The notes below the pieces were generated by a model, which was not told where the DNA came from, made no database searches, and was given only the letters and a program-made list of their open reading frames with translations. From positions 186,001 to 250,000 of the forward strand of contig NZ_JAASQV010000005.1 in NCBI RefSeq assembly GCF_011761945.1: a stretch of 64,000 bases of DNA, read 5' to 3'. This stretch comes from Sphingomonas leidyi (GTDB lineage: Bacteria; Pseudomonadota; Alphaproteobacteria; Sphingomonadales; Sphingomonadaceae). Positions 43,376 through 53,100 of the stretch are shown here, piece by piece. Both the position numbers and the translations under genes were made by a program. Each line of letters opens with the position of its first letter. Position 1 is the first letter of the stretch.

Positions 43376-43498
43376 ATGTCGGCACTTTATATCGGTCTGG
43401 CGGTGGTGTGCGTAGTCGGGGTTTCGGCCTGCCTTGGCGGCATGTACCTCATTCTGCGGAGCACGCCATCGGCGGCGCGCGCCGACTCCGAAGCCTGA
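43376..43498 (+). CDS. 40-residue single-helix membrane protein
   Basis: A small protein, MSALYIGLAVVCVVGVSACL followed by GGMYLILRSTPS and a short polar tail. One hydrophobic segment covers residues 4-27. The ATG at 43376 has a strong GGGAGG six bases upstream, and a strong intrinsic terminator follows 27 bases after the stop, so this is likely a real short transcription unit. A longer in-frame version from 43220 is possible but has no ribosome site. Function is unknown. Confidence 0.6.
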   Translation: MSALYIGLAVVCVVGVSACLGGMYLILRSTPSAARADSEA

Positions 43499-43524
43499 TA
43501 GCGACTTGATCCTGGGGGCATGAG

Positions 43525-43562
43525 AGCCCGGCCGGTCCAAACGGGGCCGGCCGGGCTTTTCT
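43525..43562. terminator. bidirectional intrinsic terminator
   Basis: Perfect 11-bp arms AGCCCGGCCGG (43525-43535) and CCGGCCGGGCT (43547-43557) around an 11-base loop, followed by TTTTCTC on the plus strand. It ends the small membrane protein transcript and lies immediately after the convergent glutamate dehydrogenase gene, so it may serve both. Confidence 0.85.
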
Positions 43563-46500
43563 CTAGCGGGCGAGGAGCACGCGCGCCTGGCCGGCGATCT
43601 GCGCCAGCATCGCGGCATTGGGCACCGCGGACTGGCGGGCGCGGCGGACCAGGGCCGTGAACTGCTCGACCCGCGCGGCATTGGCAGCCAGCCATGCATC
43701 CACCGCGGCCTGGGGTTCCGCGGCCTGGCCGCGGCTCAGGAAGTCGAGGCGGATCTGCTGGAAGTCGCGGGCGAGGCCGGCGATCAGCAGCCGTTCCCAC
43801 ACATCGCCGGTGGTGATGCGCGCGGCGGTCGACTGGGCCCAGTCGAGCCCGAGCGCCTGGCCGAGCGATGTGAAGGCGCGGGTGAGCGGAGTCACTTCCA
43901 GCCCCATGCTGACGCCGAGATCGGCAAGGCCGACCGCGCCGTCCAGCTCGAACAGCTTGACCACCCTGGCGACGAGTTCGCTCGGCGCGCCGGCGGCCTC
44001 GAGCCGTGCGGAGATGCGGTTCGACTGCGCCTTGACCTCGTCGAGCAGCAGGCCCTTGGCGGCCTTGTCCAGCGCGTCGATGCCGGGCTTGAGGCGCTCG
44101 ATCACCTCGGCGGGGCTGGCGCCCGGCGGGGAAACGCGGAGCAGGTCGGCGACCTGGCCGCGCACCGCCACTGCCATCTCGTCGAGCAGCGCGATGCGCG
44201 CGCCTTCGGAAATCGCGGCCGTTTCCACCGCTTCCCACAGCGCGGGCAGGCAGAAGAGCCGCTCGGCGACGACGAACATCGCGGCGATGTCGGCCATGGC
44301 CGCGCCTTCCTCCTCGGCGAGCTCGAAGGGGTGGAGCACGCCCAGCCGGTTGATCACGCGATTGGCCAGCTTGGTGGCGACGATCTCGCCGCGCAGGCGA
44401 TGCTCGTCGATCGCCTTGCCGAACTTCGCCTGCATCGCCTTGGGGAAGGCGCCCTGCAGATCGCCTTCCAGCGCGGGATCCTGGCCGAGCCCGGTATGCT
44501 CGATCGCATCCTGCAGCGCGAGCTTGGTCGAGGCGAGCAGCACGGCCAGCTCCGGCCGGGTGAGGCCGTTCTTGTCCTGCGCGCGGCGAAGCAGTTCCTC
44601 GTTGCTGCCAAGGCCCTCGACCGCGCGGTCGAGCCGGCCCGAGCCTTCGAGGATCTCGATCACCCGGACATAGCTGGGCAGCGCGACATAGCCGTCATTC
44701 TCCATGAAGGAGAGCGCGAGCGTCTGGAGGCGATTGTCCTCGAGCACCAGGTGCGCGACGTCGTCGGTCATCGCGGCGAGCAGCGTGTTGCGGTCCTCGA
44801 ACGCCAGGCGGCCCTCGGTCATCTCGCGATTGAGCGCGATCTTGATGTTGACCTCGTTGTCCGAGCAGTCGACGCCGGCCGAATTGTCGATGAAGTCGGT
44901 GTTGATGCGGCCGCCTTGCGAGGCGAAGGCGATGCGTGCCGCCTGGGTGACGCCCAGGTTCGCGCCTTCGCCGACCGCCTTGCAGCGCAGCTGTTCGGCA
45001 TTGACGCGCAGCCGGTCGTTCGCCGGATCGCCGACCTCGCCGTTACTTTCGGACGCGGCCTTGATGTAGGTGCCGATGCCGCCGAACCAGAGCAGCCCGA
45101 CCTGGGCCCTGAGGATCGCCGAGATCAGCGAGACCGGGTCGATCTCGGTAGCCTGAAGGCCGAGCAGGGCCTGCACTTCGGGGCTGAGCGGGATCGATTT
45201 CTCGGTGCGCGGGAATACGCCGCCGCCCTTCGAGATCAGCGCGGGATTATAGTCGGCCCAGCTCGAGCGCGGCAGCGCGAACATGCGGGCGCGCTCGTCC
45301 CAGCTCGTGGCCGGATCGGGATCGGGGTCGAGGAAGATGTGGCGATGGTCGAACGCGGCGACCAGCTTGATCGCCTTGGACAGCAGCATGCCGTTGCCGA
45401 ACACGTCGCCCGACATATCTCCGCAGCCCGCCACGGTGACCGGCTCGGACTGGATGTCGGTGCCCATTTCCAGGAAGTGGCGGCGGACCGAGACCCAGGC
45501 GCCCTTGGCGGTGATGCCCATCGCCTTGTGGTCGTAACCGTGCGAGCCGCCGGACGCGAAGGCGTCGCCCAGCCAGAAGTTGCGCTCGGTCGCGATCGCG
45601 TTGGCGACGTCGGAGAAGGTCGCGGTGCCCTTGTCCGCGGCGACGACGAAATAGGGGTCCTCGCCGTCCAGGATGCGCACGCCCTCCGGGTGGACGACTG
45701 CGCCCGACACGATGTTGTCGGTGATCGACAGCAGCGTGCGGATGAAGATCCGGTAGCTTTCGGTCCCTTCCGCGAACCAGGCGTCGCGATCGGTGGCGGG
45801 CGAGGGAAGCTGCTTGGGATAGAAGCCGCCCTTGGCGCCCGTCGGCACGATCACGGCATTCTTCACGCGCTGCGCCTTCATCAGGCCCAGGATCTCGGTG
45901 CGGAAATCGTCGCGCCGGTCGGACCAGCGCAGGCCGCCGCGTGCGACCGGGCCGGCGCGCAGATGGATGCCCTCCACCCGCGGGCTGTAGACCCAGATCT
46001 CGCGCCAGGGGAGCGGCTGGGGCAGGCCCGGCACCTTGGCCGAATCGAGCTTGAACGCCAGCGCCTCCCTGGCGGCGGGCGCATAGGCGTTGGTGCGCAG
46101 CGTCGCGAGCACGACGCCGCGGATGGTGCGCAGGATGCGGTCGTCGTCGATCGCCTGGACCTGGGCCAGGCCGGCCTCGATCGCGGCGGCGGCGGCTTCG
46201 ATCGCCGCATCGTCGCCGGCGCGGGCCGGGTTGTGCGCGGCATCGAAGCGCTCGATCAGCGCATTGGCGACGCCCGGCGCCCGGCGCAGCGCGTCGACCA
46301 CCGTGGCCATGCCATAGTTCATGCCGGTCTGGCGGAGATAGCGGAACCAGGCGCGGAACAGCACCACCGATGCCGGCTTCATGCCGCTCTCGACGATCAG
46401 CCGGTTGAAGCTGTCATTCTCGGCATTGCCCTCGAGCACCGCCGCGAGCGCTTCCTCGATCACCGCGGCGTCGCCCTTCAGCCCCGTGGCCGAAACGGCG

Positions 46501-48161
46501 AAATCATGGACGAAGGCGCCGCCGGTCAGCGCGGTCGGCACTTCCTCGATCACGCGGAAGCCGAAATTCTCGAAGGCGGGCACCGCGTCGGACAGCGCCA
46601 GCGCGCCGCCCTGGGCATAGAGCTTCACGCGATATTCCCCGGCCTTGCCGTCGATCGGCGTGATCCGCACCGAGCGGTCGCCCGGATTGTCGAGCCGGGC
46701 CAGGTGCAGGATGTCGCGCGCCGCTTCCTCGGGCGTCGAGGTGGTGCGATAGGCGGGCGGGAAGGCATGGGCATAGCGCAGCGCGAGGCGCGTGGCGCCG
46801 GTCGGCCCGGTATCCTCCATCAGCGCCGCTTCCACCGCGGGGACCCAGCCGCGCATCATCCGCTCGAGCTGGTTATCGAGCGCCTCGGCATCCGGCATGG
46901 TGCCGCCCGCGCGCAGATCGAGCGTGTAGCGCAGCAGCGCGACCTCGCCATCCTCGAGCGCGATCGACCAGTTGATGATCTTGGCATTGGCGGCGTCGGC
47001 AAGGAGCTCGCCCACCGCTTCGCGCCGCGTGGTGGTGACTTCGTCGCGCGGCAGCCAGACGAATGCGAACAGATGCCGGCCGAGCAGGCTCTTCACCAGC
47101 ACCAGCTTGGAGCGCGGACGATCGGCGACCGACATGGTGGTGAGCACGAGATTCTCGAGCGAATCGGCGTCGAACGCGGTGGTCAGGTCGTGCGGCAGCG
47201 CCGTGAGCGCGTGCTGCATCGCCTTGCCGGTATGGCCCTTCGGGTCGAAGCCGAACTTGCGCTCCAGCCCTTCCAGCCGGGCCCGGAGCACCGGCACTTC
47301 GTCCGGATTGGCGAACAGCGCGGCGCTGGTCCACAGGCCGGCATGGATCGACAGGCCGGTCACTTCGCTGCCGGTGAGGATCGGCACCGCCACGATGTCG
47401 AGCGGCACGCGGCGATGGACCGGCGAGATCGAGTTGGACTTGAGCAGCAGCGGCGCTTCGCTGCCCTTGTTGAAATAGTCGACCGCCGCCTTGCGCGAGG
47501 CTTCGGCGAGGATCGGCGTGTCAAGTTCGTAGCGGGCGAGGCCGAGCTTGTCGGAAACGCTGCCGTCGGTACGCCAGGTCTCGTGCCCGAGCAGCGTCAT
47601 CGCGCCTTCCTGGAACCAGCGGAGCAGCTTGGCGCCTTCGCGCGAAGCGACGGTGGCGGCGTCCGAGCCGATCGCGCTCTGCAGCGCGCGCCAGTCGTTC
47701 ACGGCGTCGCGGACCTGGGCGAGCGTGCGTTCCAGCTCGGCGACCAGGCTGCGCCGGGTGCGCGCGTCGGCACGTTCCATTTCGATGTAGATCATCGATT
47801 CGCGCTTGCCCGCGCCGATCGATTCGAGCTTGCCGGCCTTGTCGCGCTTCACGGCGATGACGGGGTGGATGATGCGGAAAACGGCAATGTCGTAGGTCGC
47901 GATCGCGCCCGAGATCGAATCGACGAGGAAGGGCATGTCGTCATTGACGACGGCAAGCCGCATCCGGCGGCTCTCCTCGCCCTGGAAGGTCTCCAGCGCT
48001 ACCTTCGCGGTATCGGGGGGGCGGACGGCAGCGGCTTCCGCGACGAAATTCGCCGCCTCGGCCCGCTCGGCCTCTCCGAAATCTTCCAACTCTCCCGGCA
48101 GCGCCCCTTCGAGCAACCGCGCCTCGAACGCCTGCGTCAGCGACGTCATCATGCTTTTCAT
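43563..48161 (-). CDS. gdhB: NAD-specific glutamate dehydrogenase, large (180 kDa) type
   Basis: A 1,532-residue enzyme that deaminates glutamate to 2-oxoglutarate with NAD. This very large class (GDH180) has a long N-terminal regulatory part with ACT-like domains, a central catalytic region (VIVPTGAKGGFYPKQLP with the active-site Lys, and CGDMSGDVFGNGMLLSKAIKLVAAFDHRHIFLDPDPD), and a long C-terminal helical part. It is full length. It is monocistronic, ends at a strong terminator and has about 160 bases before the next gene upstream. It serves amino-acid catabolism and nitrogen balance. Confidence 0.97.
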   Translation of the reverse strand: MKSMMTSLTQAFEARLLEGALPGELEDFGEAERAEAANFVAEAAAVRPPDTAKVALETFQGEESRRMRLAVVNDDMPFLVDSISGAIATYDIAVFRIIHPVIAVKRDKAGKLESIGAGKRESMIYIEMERADARTRRSLVAELERTLAQVRDAVNDWRALQSAIGSDAATVASREGAKLLRWFQEGAMTLLGHETWRTDGSVSDKLGLARYELDTPILAEASRKAAVDYFNKGSEAPLLLKSNSISPVHRRVPLDIVAVPILTGSEVTGLSIHAGLWTSAALFANPDEVPVLRARLEGLERKFGFDPKGHTGKAMQHALTALPHDLTTAFDADSLENLVLTTMSVADRPRSKLVLVKSLLGRHLFAFVWLPRDEVTTTRREAVGELLADAANAKIINWSIALEDGEVALLRYTLDLRAGGTMPDAEALDNQLERMMRGWVPAVEAALMEDTGPTGATRLALRYAHAFPPAYRTTSTPEEAARDILHLARLDNPGDRSVRITPIDGKAGEYRVKLYAQGGALALSDAVPAFENFGFRVIEEVPTALTGGAFVHDFAVSATGLKGDAAVIEEALAAVLEGNAENDSFNRLIVESGMKPASVVLFRAWFRYLRQTGMNYGMATVVDALRRAPGVANALIERFDAAHNPARAGDDAAIEAAAAAIEAGLAQVQAIDDDRILRTIRGVVLATLRTNAYAPAAREALAFKLDSAKVPGLPQPLPWREIWVYSPRVEGIHLRAGPVARGGLRWSDRRDDFRTEILGLMKAQRVKNAVIVPTGAKGGFYPKQLPSPATDRDAWFAEGTESYRIFIRTLLSITDNIVSGAVVHPEGVRILDGEDPYFVVAADKGTATFSDVANAIATERNFWLGDAFASGGSHGYDHKAMGITAKGAWVSVRRHFLEMGTDIQSEPVTVAGCGDMSGDVFGNGMLLSKAIKLVAAFDHRHIFLDPDPDPATSWDERARMFALPRSSWADYNPALISKGGGVFPRTEKSIPLSPEVQALLGLQATEIDPVSLISAILRAQVGLLWFGGIGTYIKAASESNGEVGDPANDRLRVNAEQLRCKAVGEGANLGVTQAARIAFASQGGRINTDFIDNSAGVDCSDNEVNIKIALNREMTEGRLAFEDRNTLLAAMTDDVAHLVLEDNRLQTLALSFMENDGYVALPSYVRVIEILEGSGRLDRAVEGLGSNEELLRRAQDKNGLTRPELAVLLASTKLALQDAIEHTGLGQDPALEGDLQGAFPKAMQAKFGKAIDEHRLRGEIVATKLANRVINRLGVLHPFELAEEEGAAMADIAAMFVVAERLFCLPALWEAVETAAISEGARIALLDEMAVAVRGQVADLLRVSPPGASPAEVIERLKPGIDALDKAAKGLLLDEVKAQSNRISARLEAAGAPSELVARVVKLFELDGAVGLADLGVSMGLEVTPLTRAFTSLGQALGLDWAQSTAARITTGDVWERLLIAGLARDFQQIRLDFLSRGQAAEPQAAVDAWLAANAARVEQFTALVRRARQSAVPNAAMLAQIAGQARVLLAR

Positions 48162-48319
48162 GGCAGTACCGCCTACGCTTCCGCGGTGACCGGCTCAAGA
48201 CTCTCACGCAAGAAAATTGCGCATTTCCCGAGAAAGGTCGCATGGCGCGCGAAAGCGTGGCTTCGCACGCCGCAAAGCTCGGACTATTGGATGCCGGTAT
48301 CGCGCCGCGGCGGGCTGGT

Positions 48320-49609
48320 TCAGGCCGCCGCCTTGCGGACGGCGCGTTCGGTGAGCGGGCTGTCCTCGACCCTGGCGACGATGTCGAGGCCCTGCTTGCC
48401 GGCACGGGCGAGCAGCACGACGAATTCGCTGTCCGCCGGAATCTCGAACGCGATGTCGATATGGGCGAGCGGCGGGCGGCTGCGCAGTTCGGCGGCGATC
48501 TGGGCGAAGAGGTCGGGCTTGGGGGCCGGACGGCGATGGGCGCGCTCGGCCTTCACCACGCCCTTGATGCCGCCTTCGGCCGTATCGAGAAAGGCGTCGA
48601 GCCCGCCCTGCGGCACCGCGACGCGCCGGGCGTGGCTGAGCACGGCGGCGAATTCGGTGATGCGGGTCTTGTCGTAATCGGCGCCGAAGACGAGCTTGAC
48701 GGCAGGCGTCATCGGCGCGCGCGCCTGGATGGTGAGCCCGGCATCGGCGAGCAGCGCGGCATAGCCCCGGGCGTCGTCGTCGGCGGCGAGCGCGAAATCA
48801 TAGGCACGGGCGAGCGCGCGGTAGAGCGCCGAGCGGCTGCGCGTATCCGAAGCGCGTGCGGCGGCGGCCGATTCGCGGGCGAGCAGCAGCTTGTCGGCCA
48901 GGCTCGCGTCGACGGCGACCGACGATTCGGCGGCCGGGACTTCCCCCGCCGGCGCGTCGAAGCTTGCGCTCGGGCCATCGGCCCAGACCGGCGTGGCGGC
49001 GAGGCTGCGCGGCGCGGTGCGGCGCGATTCCTCCACCTCGGCTTCGAGCCTGGCCTGGGTCTCGGCGTCGACCAGTTCCTTCCAGTTGATGACGCCGTAG
49101 ATGAAATCGATCGTGTCGGCTTCCGAATCGGCGCCCGACGAGAAGGGCATCAGGATGCCGCGATAGAGCGTGTTGTGGCCGCGCGTGCCGACGAACTCGG
49201 CCTCGAAGCCGATCGGCGCGCGGTTGGCGATGATCTGGAGATAGTGATCGGTCAGGCGCGACAGCAGGGAGCGGCTGGGCACCTGGGCGACATGGGTGAT
49301 CGAAGTGTCGAGCCCGGTCTCCTCGCGCAGCGCGCGGCCGAGGAAGCGAATCGCGGGATCGTCGACGCCCTTGGAGAAATCGAGCAGCACGCTGTGCGCG
49401 CCGAAGTCCATGATGTTGTCCGGATCGAGATCCTCGATCGACGGATAGGCGCGGCCGTGGAGCAGCGAGACCCAGTGGTTGTAGGCGCGCACGTGCATGC
49501 GGCGCTCGTCGGTGCCGATCGTCAGCGCGCGATCGTTTACGGCTTCGTCCGTCGCCTCGCCCTCCGGGTTCGAGTCGAGCGGGTGGTTGATGCCGCGCGC
49601 CATGTCCAT
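48320..49609 (-). CDS. PAS-domain protein with uncharacterised C-terminal region
   Basis: A 429-residue cytoplasmic protein. The N-terminal part (about residues 40-190) looks like a PAS_5-type sensor: YNHWVSLLHGRAYPSIEDL, LTDHYLQIIANRAPIGFEAEF and IDFIYGVINWKELVD. A linker follows (about 195-240), then an Ala/Arg-rich helical part and a C-terminal domain with VKLVFGADYDKTRITEFAAVLSHARR. No kinase, cyclase or helix-turn-helix motif is evident. I have the impression that such proteins are common in sphingomonads. It lies between gdhB and tRNA-Thr, both some distance away. A signalling role is inferred only from the PAS part. Confidence 0.8.
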   Translation of the reverse strand: MDMARGINHPLDSNPEGEATDEAVNDRALTIGTDERRMHVRAYNHWVSLLHGRAYPSIEDLDPDNIMDFGAHSVLLDFSKGVDDPAIRFLGRALREETGLDTSITHVAQVPSRSLLSRLTDHYLQIIANRAPIGFEAEFVGTRGHNTLYRGILMPFSSGADSEADTIDFIYGVINWKELVDAETQARLEAEVEESRRTAPRSLAATPVWADGPSASFDAPAGEVPAAESSVAVDASLADKLLLARESAAAARASDTRSRSALYRALARAYDFALAADDDARGYAALLADAGLTIQARAPMTPAVKLVFGADYDKTRITEFAAVLSHARRVAVPQGGLDAFLDTAEGGIKGVVKAERAHRRPAPKPDLFAQIAAELRSRPPLAHIDIAFEIPADSEFVVLLARAGKQGLDIVARVEDSPLTERAVRKAAA

Positions 49610-49798
49610 GCCAAATGCTCCACTCGAGGCGGTACGCCCCCTTCATTCGTGGAACCGCTTGTGCACGCTGTGTGGTAAACGACGCGTAAAGGCGGCGCTT
49701 TTCCCGGCTTGTTCGCGGCAAGGCTTTCGCAACGCTTGTCAGCTAGGAAACATGCTGGTAAGCGCGCCGCTCCTTCGGGGCTCCGCGCCCCTTGGTTG

Positions 49799-49874
49799 GC
49801 CGCCTTAGCTCAGCTGGTAGAGCATCGCATTCGTAATGCGGGGGTCACAGGTTCGAGTCCTGTAGGCGGCACCA
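49799..49874 (+). tRNA. tRNA-Thr (CGU)
   Basis: A 76-base cloverleaf. The acceptor stem GCCGCCT pairs with AGGCGGC, the D-arm has AGCTCAGCTGGTAGAGC, the anticodon CGT is at 49832-49834, the T-arm GGTTCGAGTCC is standard, and CCA is encoded. It reads ACG codons. It lies just upstream of the giant Rhs gene; tRNA genes are common insertion points for mobile DNA, though no integrase or direct repeat of the 3' end is visible here. Confidence 0.96.
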
Positions 49875-50145
49875 TTTCTTCCAGATCTTCCAGCGGCATC
49901 GACGGTTTTCGGCCGGAGGGGCGGCCTCGGCCGGCTGGGCCGGCGGCTCGTTGCATCGTATCGCGCTGGCCTACCGATTCCGGTGCAGCGGCTTCGTGGC
50001 TTCCCGCTTTGCCGCCCCGGCCGGGAACGCGATGCGCTTCCCCTTCCGCGGGGAAATTTCGATCCGCTCCTAAACTATCGTCGAATTCCGCCGACAGCGA
50101 ATTCGGGCGGCGCATCTGCCGTTCGTGTATGCGTTGGGGGAACGG

Positions 50146-53100
50146 ATGGTTGCGATCTTCACGGGCGCCGGGACGGGATTCGAGCGCGGATCGGGGAGTG
50201 CCCTGGGATCGTCGGGTTTGCTGGGTTCGGCCAGTGTGGGGCGCGGTGGCGAACAACTCCTCCTGAACGCCGCGACGGGCAATCTGCTGATCAGCCGGCA
50301 GGACGAGTTCCTGGTTGGCCGCGGCCCGGACGTGGCGGTGAGCCGGACCTATAACAGCCTGGGCGACGGCTCGGACGACAATGGCGACAACTGGCTGCAG
50401 AGCACGGATCGCAAGCTCTTCGGCTTCGACGGCGCGCTCAACGCGGTCGGCTCGGTGGTCAAGCGACGGGCGGCCGATGGCAGCGTGGTCACCTATGTCA
50501 GCGACGGCACGGCCTATCGCGCGACCAATTCCGCCGGCATCCACGACAAGGTCACCTATGACGGCAGCTGGCACTGGAGCAGCGAGGACGGCCGGATCGT
50601 CGAGGATTACGGCTATTGGGTGAACGGCTATGTCATCACTCGCCAGACCGACACCACCAGCGGCGACAGCCTGACCTTCACCTATTCCGGCGACAAGCTG
50701 ACCACGGTCACCACTGCGGACGGCGGCCAGATCCAGTATAGCTGGAGCGGCAACCACATCACCCAGGTCGTCTCGGGCGACGGCACCGCCACCCGCTATC
50801 ATTACGACAGCTACGACCGGTTGTGCCGCGTCGATACCGAACTCACCGGCGGCGGCAGCGTCTATTCGCTCTTCTACACCTATGACGGCAGCTCGAAGCG
50901 CGTCGCCTCGCTTGCCCAGACCGACGGCAGCCGGATCGAGTTCACCTATGCGCAGATCGGCGGCGACTATCGGGTGACGGCCGTCAAGCAATGGGTCGAC
51001 GAAGGCGTCAGCCGCACCACCCGCATCGACTATGACCTCGCCAATCGGGTCACCACGATCATCGATCCCGCCGGGGTGGGAACCCGCTTCTACTATGATT
51101 CCGTCGGCAAGCTGACGCGGCTCGACGAAGCCGCTGCCGGCCCGGGCGCAGCCGAGCATATCACGACCTTCCAATATTCCGGCGACGATCTGGAGGCAGT
51201 GCGCGGCTATGACGGCGCGGCCAAGCTCGCGACGAACAGCTTCAGCTCCTACATGGCCTATCTCCGCGACGCGCGCGGCAACATCGTGCAGACGGTGGAC
51301 GGCACCCTCCACACCGTGGTGCGCACCTATTCGGCGAGCAACCGGCTCCTCACCGAGACCAGCTATACCGGCCTGGATCCCGAGGGCGCGGGCGGCGTGC
51401 TGCCTTCGGGCGGGATGACGACCCGCTATGTCTATGACAGCCAGGACCGGCTGACCTACACCGTCTCCGCCGAAGGCCGGGTGACGCAGTACAGCTACAC
51501 CTATGACCTGCCGACGATGGTCACCACCTATGTCGACCAGCGCTTCAACCTTGCCGGATGGGCAGCGGATGCCGCGCCGAGTGCGGCGCAGATGGATGCG
51601 TGGCGCAGCGCCATCGCCGACAAGAGCGCCGTCCAGCTCCACCAGAACTGGTATGACGGGCGCGGGAACCTGACCCGGACGACGGAATGGGGGGCGGCGA
51701 ACGCCGACGGCACGCCTTCGAGCGCGAACGACTACAAGACGACCCATTATGTGTACGACAGCGCCGGGCGGCTGCTGAGCAAGACCGTTGCCGGCACCAA
51801 CCCGCAGACCTTCGTCTATGACGGGCTGGGCCGCCTGATCTCGAGCACCGATGCCAATGGCGCGACCACGCTCACCATCTATCGCGACGGGCTGAACCAG
51901 GTCGACACGGTCACGCTGCCGGCGGGGGGCAATCTGGTCAACCAGAGCGGCTGGCCGACCCAGCCGGCAGGCAGCCAGCCGGTGCGCGGGCCGAACCTGG
52001 CCGACAACAGCCGGTGGCCGGAGGAAGTGGAGGGGCCCAACCGCATCGATCTCGCCAACTGGCCGGGGAATCCGGCTTCGGTGCCCGGCGGCACGGCGAC
52101 GCTGCCGACCTGGAACAATTCCTACACTCCGGAAACCCAGTGGGTCAGCACGATCGGGCCGAACGGCTTGCCGGTCGTGGCGATGAATGCCGGCCAGTCC
52201 GACGCCTATGATCCCGGCGGCGGCAACCAAACGAACCTCTCCACCTATGATTCGACCAAGGCCTATCGGTTCACGTTGAACTTCCAGGTGACCGAGGCGA
52301 ACAAGCATCTCGTCTTCTTCGGCCTTTTCGGTGACGGCGCCAACGCGATGGTCCGCAACGGGCAGGACGGTAGCGAGGATGGCAATCCCTATTTCACTTA
52401 TGCGATTCCCGGCTCGGGCAATTCGCTTCAGGCGGGGCGCTGGTACACGATGGTGGGCTATGTCCTGCCCGCAGGTGCCGAGAACGTCGCCTGGGGCTCG
52501 CTCGGTGGCGTCTACGACGCGGAGACCGGCGACAAGGTCTTGAACGTCAACAGCTTCCGCTGGAACGAGACCTATACGGGGAGCAAGGCCGGAGTCCGCT
52601 TCTTCAACTATTACAACAAGGAAATTCAGGGCTATTACACCAATTTCTACAAGCCGGAGATGCACCAGCTGAACTTCGGCAGCGGTCCTGCCTCGATCGA
52701 AGGCTGGTCGAATGTCCTGTCCTATCTCGGCGAGACGCGTTGGACGCGCACCATCGGTGCGGATGGCAGCCCGGTCTGGGCGATCAAGACCGGCCAGCTG
52801 GATGCGAACGAACCCGGCGGCGGCAACCATAGCAATGCGATCACCATCGACGGCAGCAAGGCCTATGAATTCACTTATTACTTCAAGAAGACCGACCTGG
52901 ATTCCCATAACATCTATTTCGGTGCGCAAGATGATTGGAGCGGCAATGCCTATACTCGCCGGGCCTGGGACGGTTCGGTAACCAACAACCCCTATTTCTT
53001 CAGCGCAGGCACGGACTGGCAGACCCAGAACCTGCAGAGCGACCGCTGGTACAAGGTCGTCGGCTATGTCTTCCCGGAGGGCAGCGCCAACATCAATACC

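Noticed and set aside
44331..48677. A 4.3-kb plus-strand open frame opposite the glutamate dehydrogenase gene
   Set aside because: Antisense to a highly conserved enzyme, with His/Arg/Gln-rich low-quality sequence and no motif.
49799..50145. tRNA-Thr as an integration site for the Rhs island
   Set aside because: No integrase gene and no repeat of the tRNA 3' end is visible in the window.
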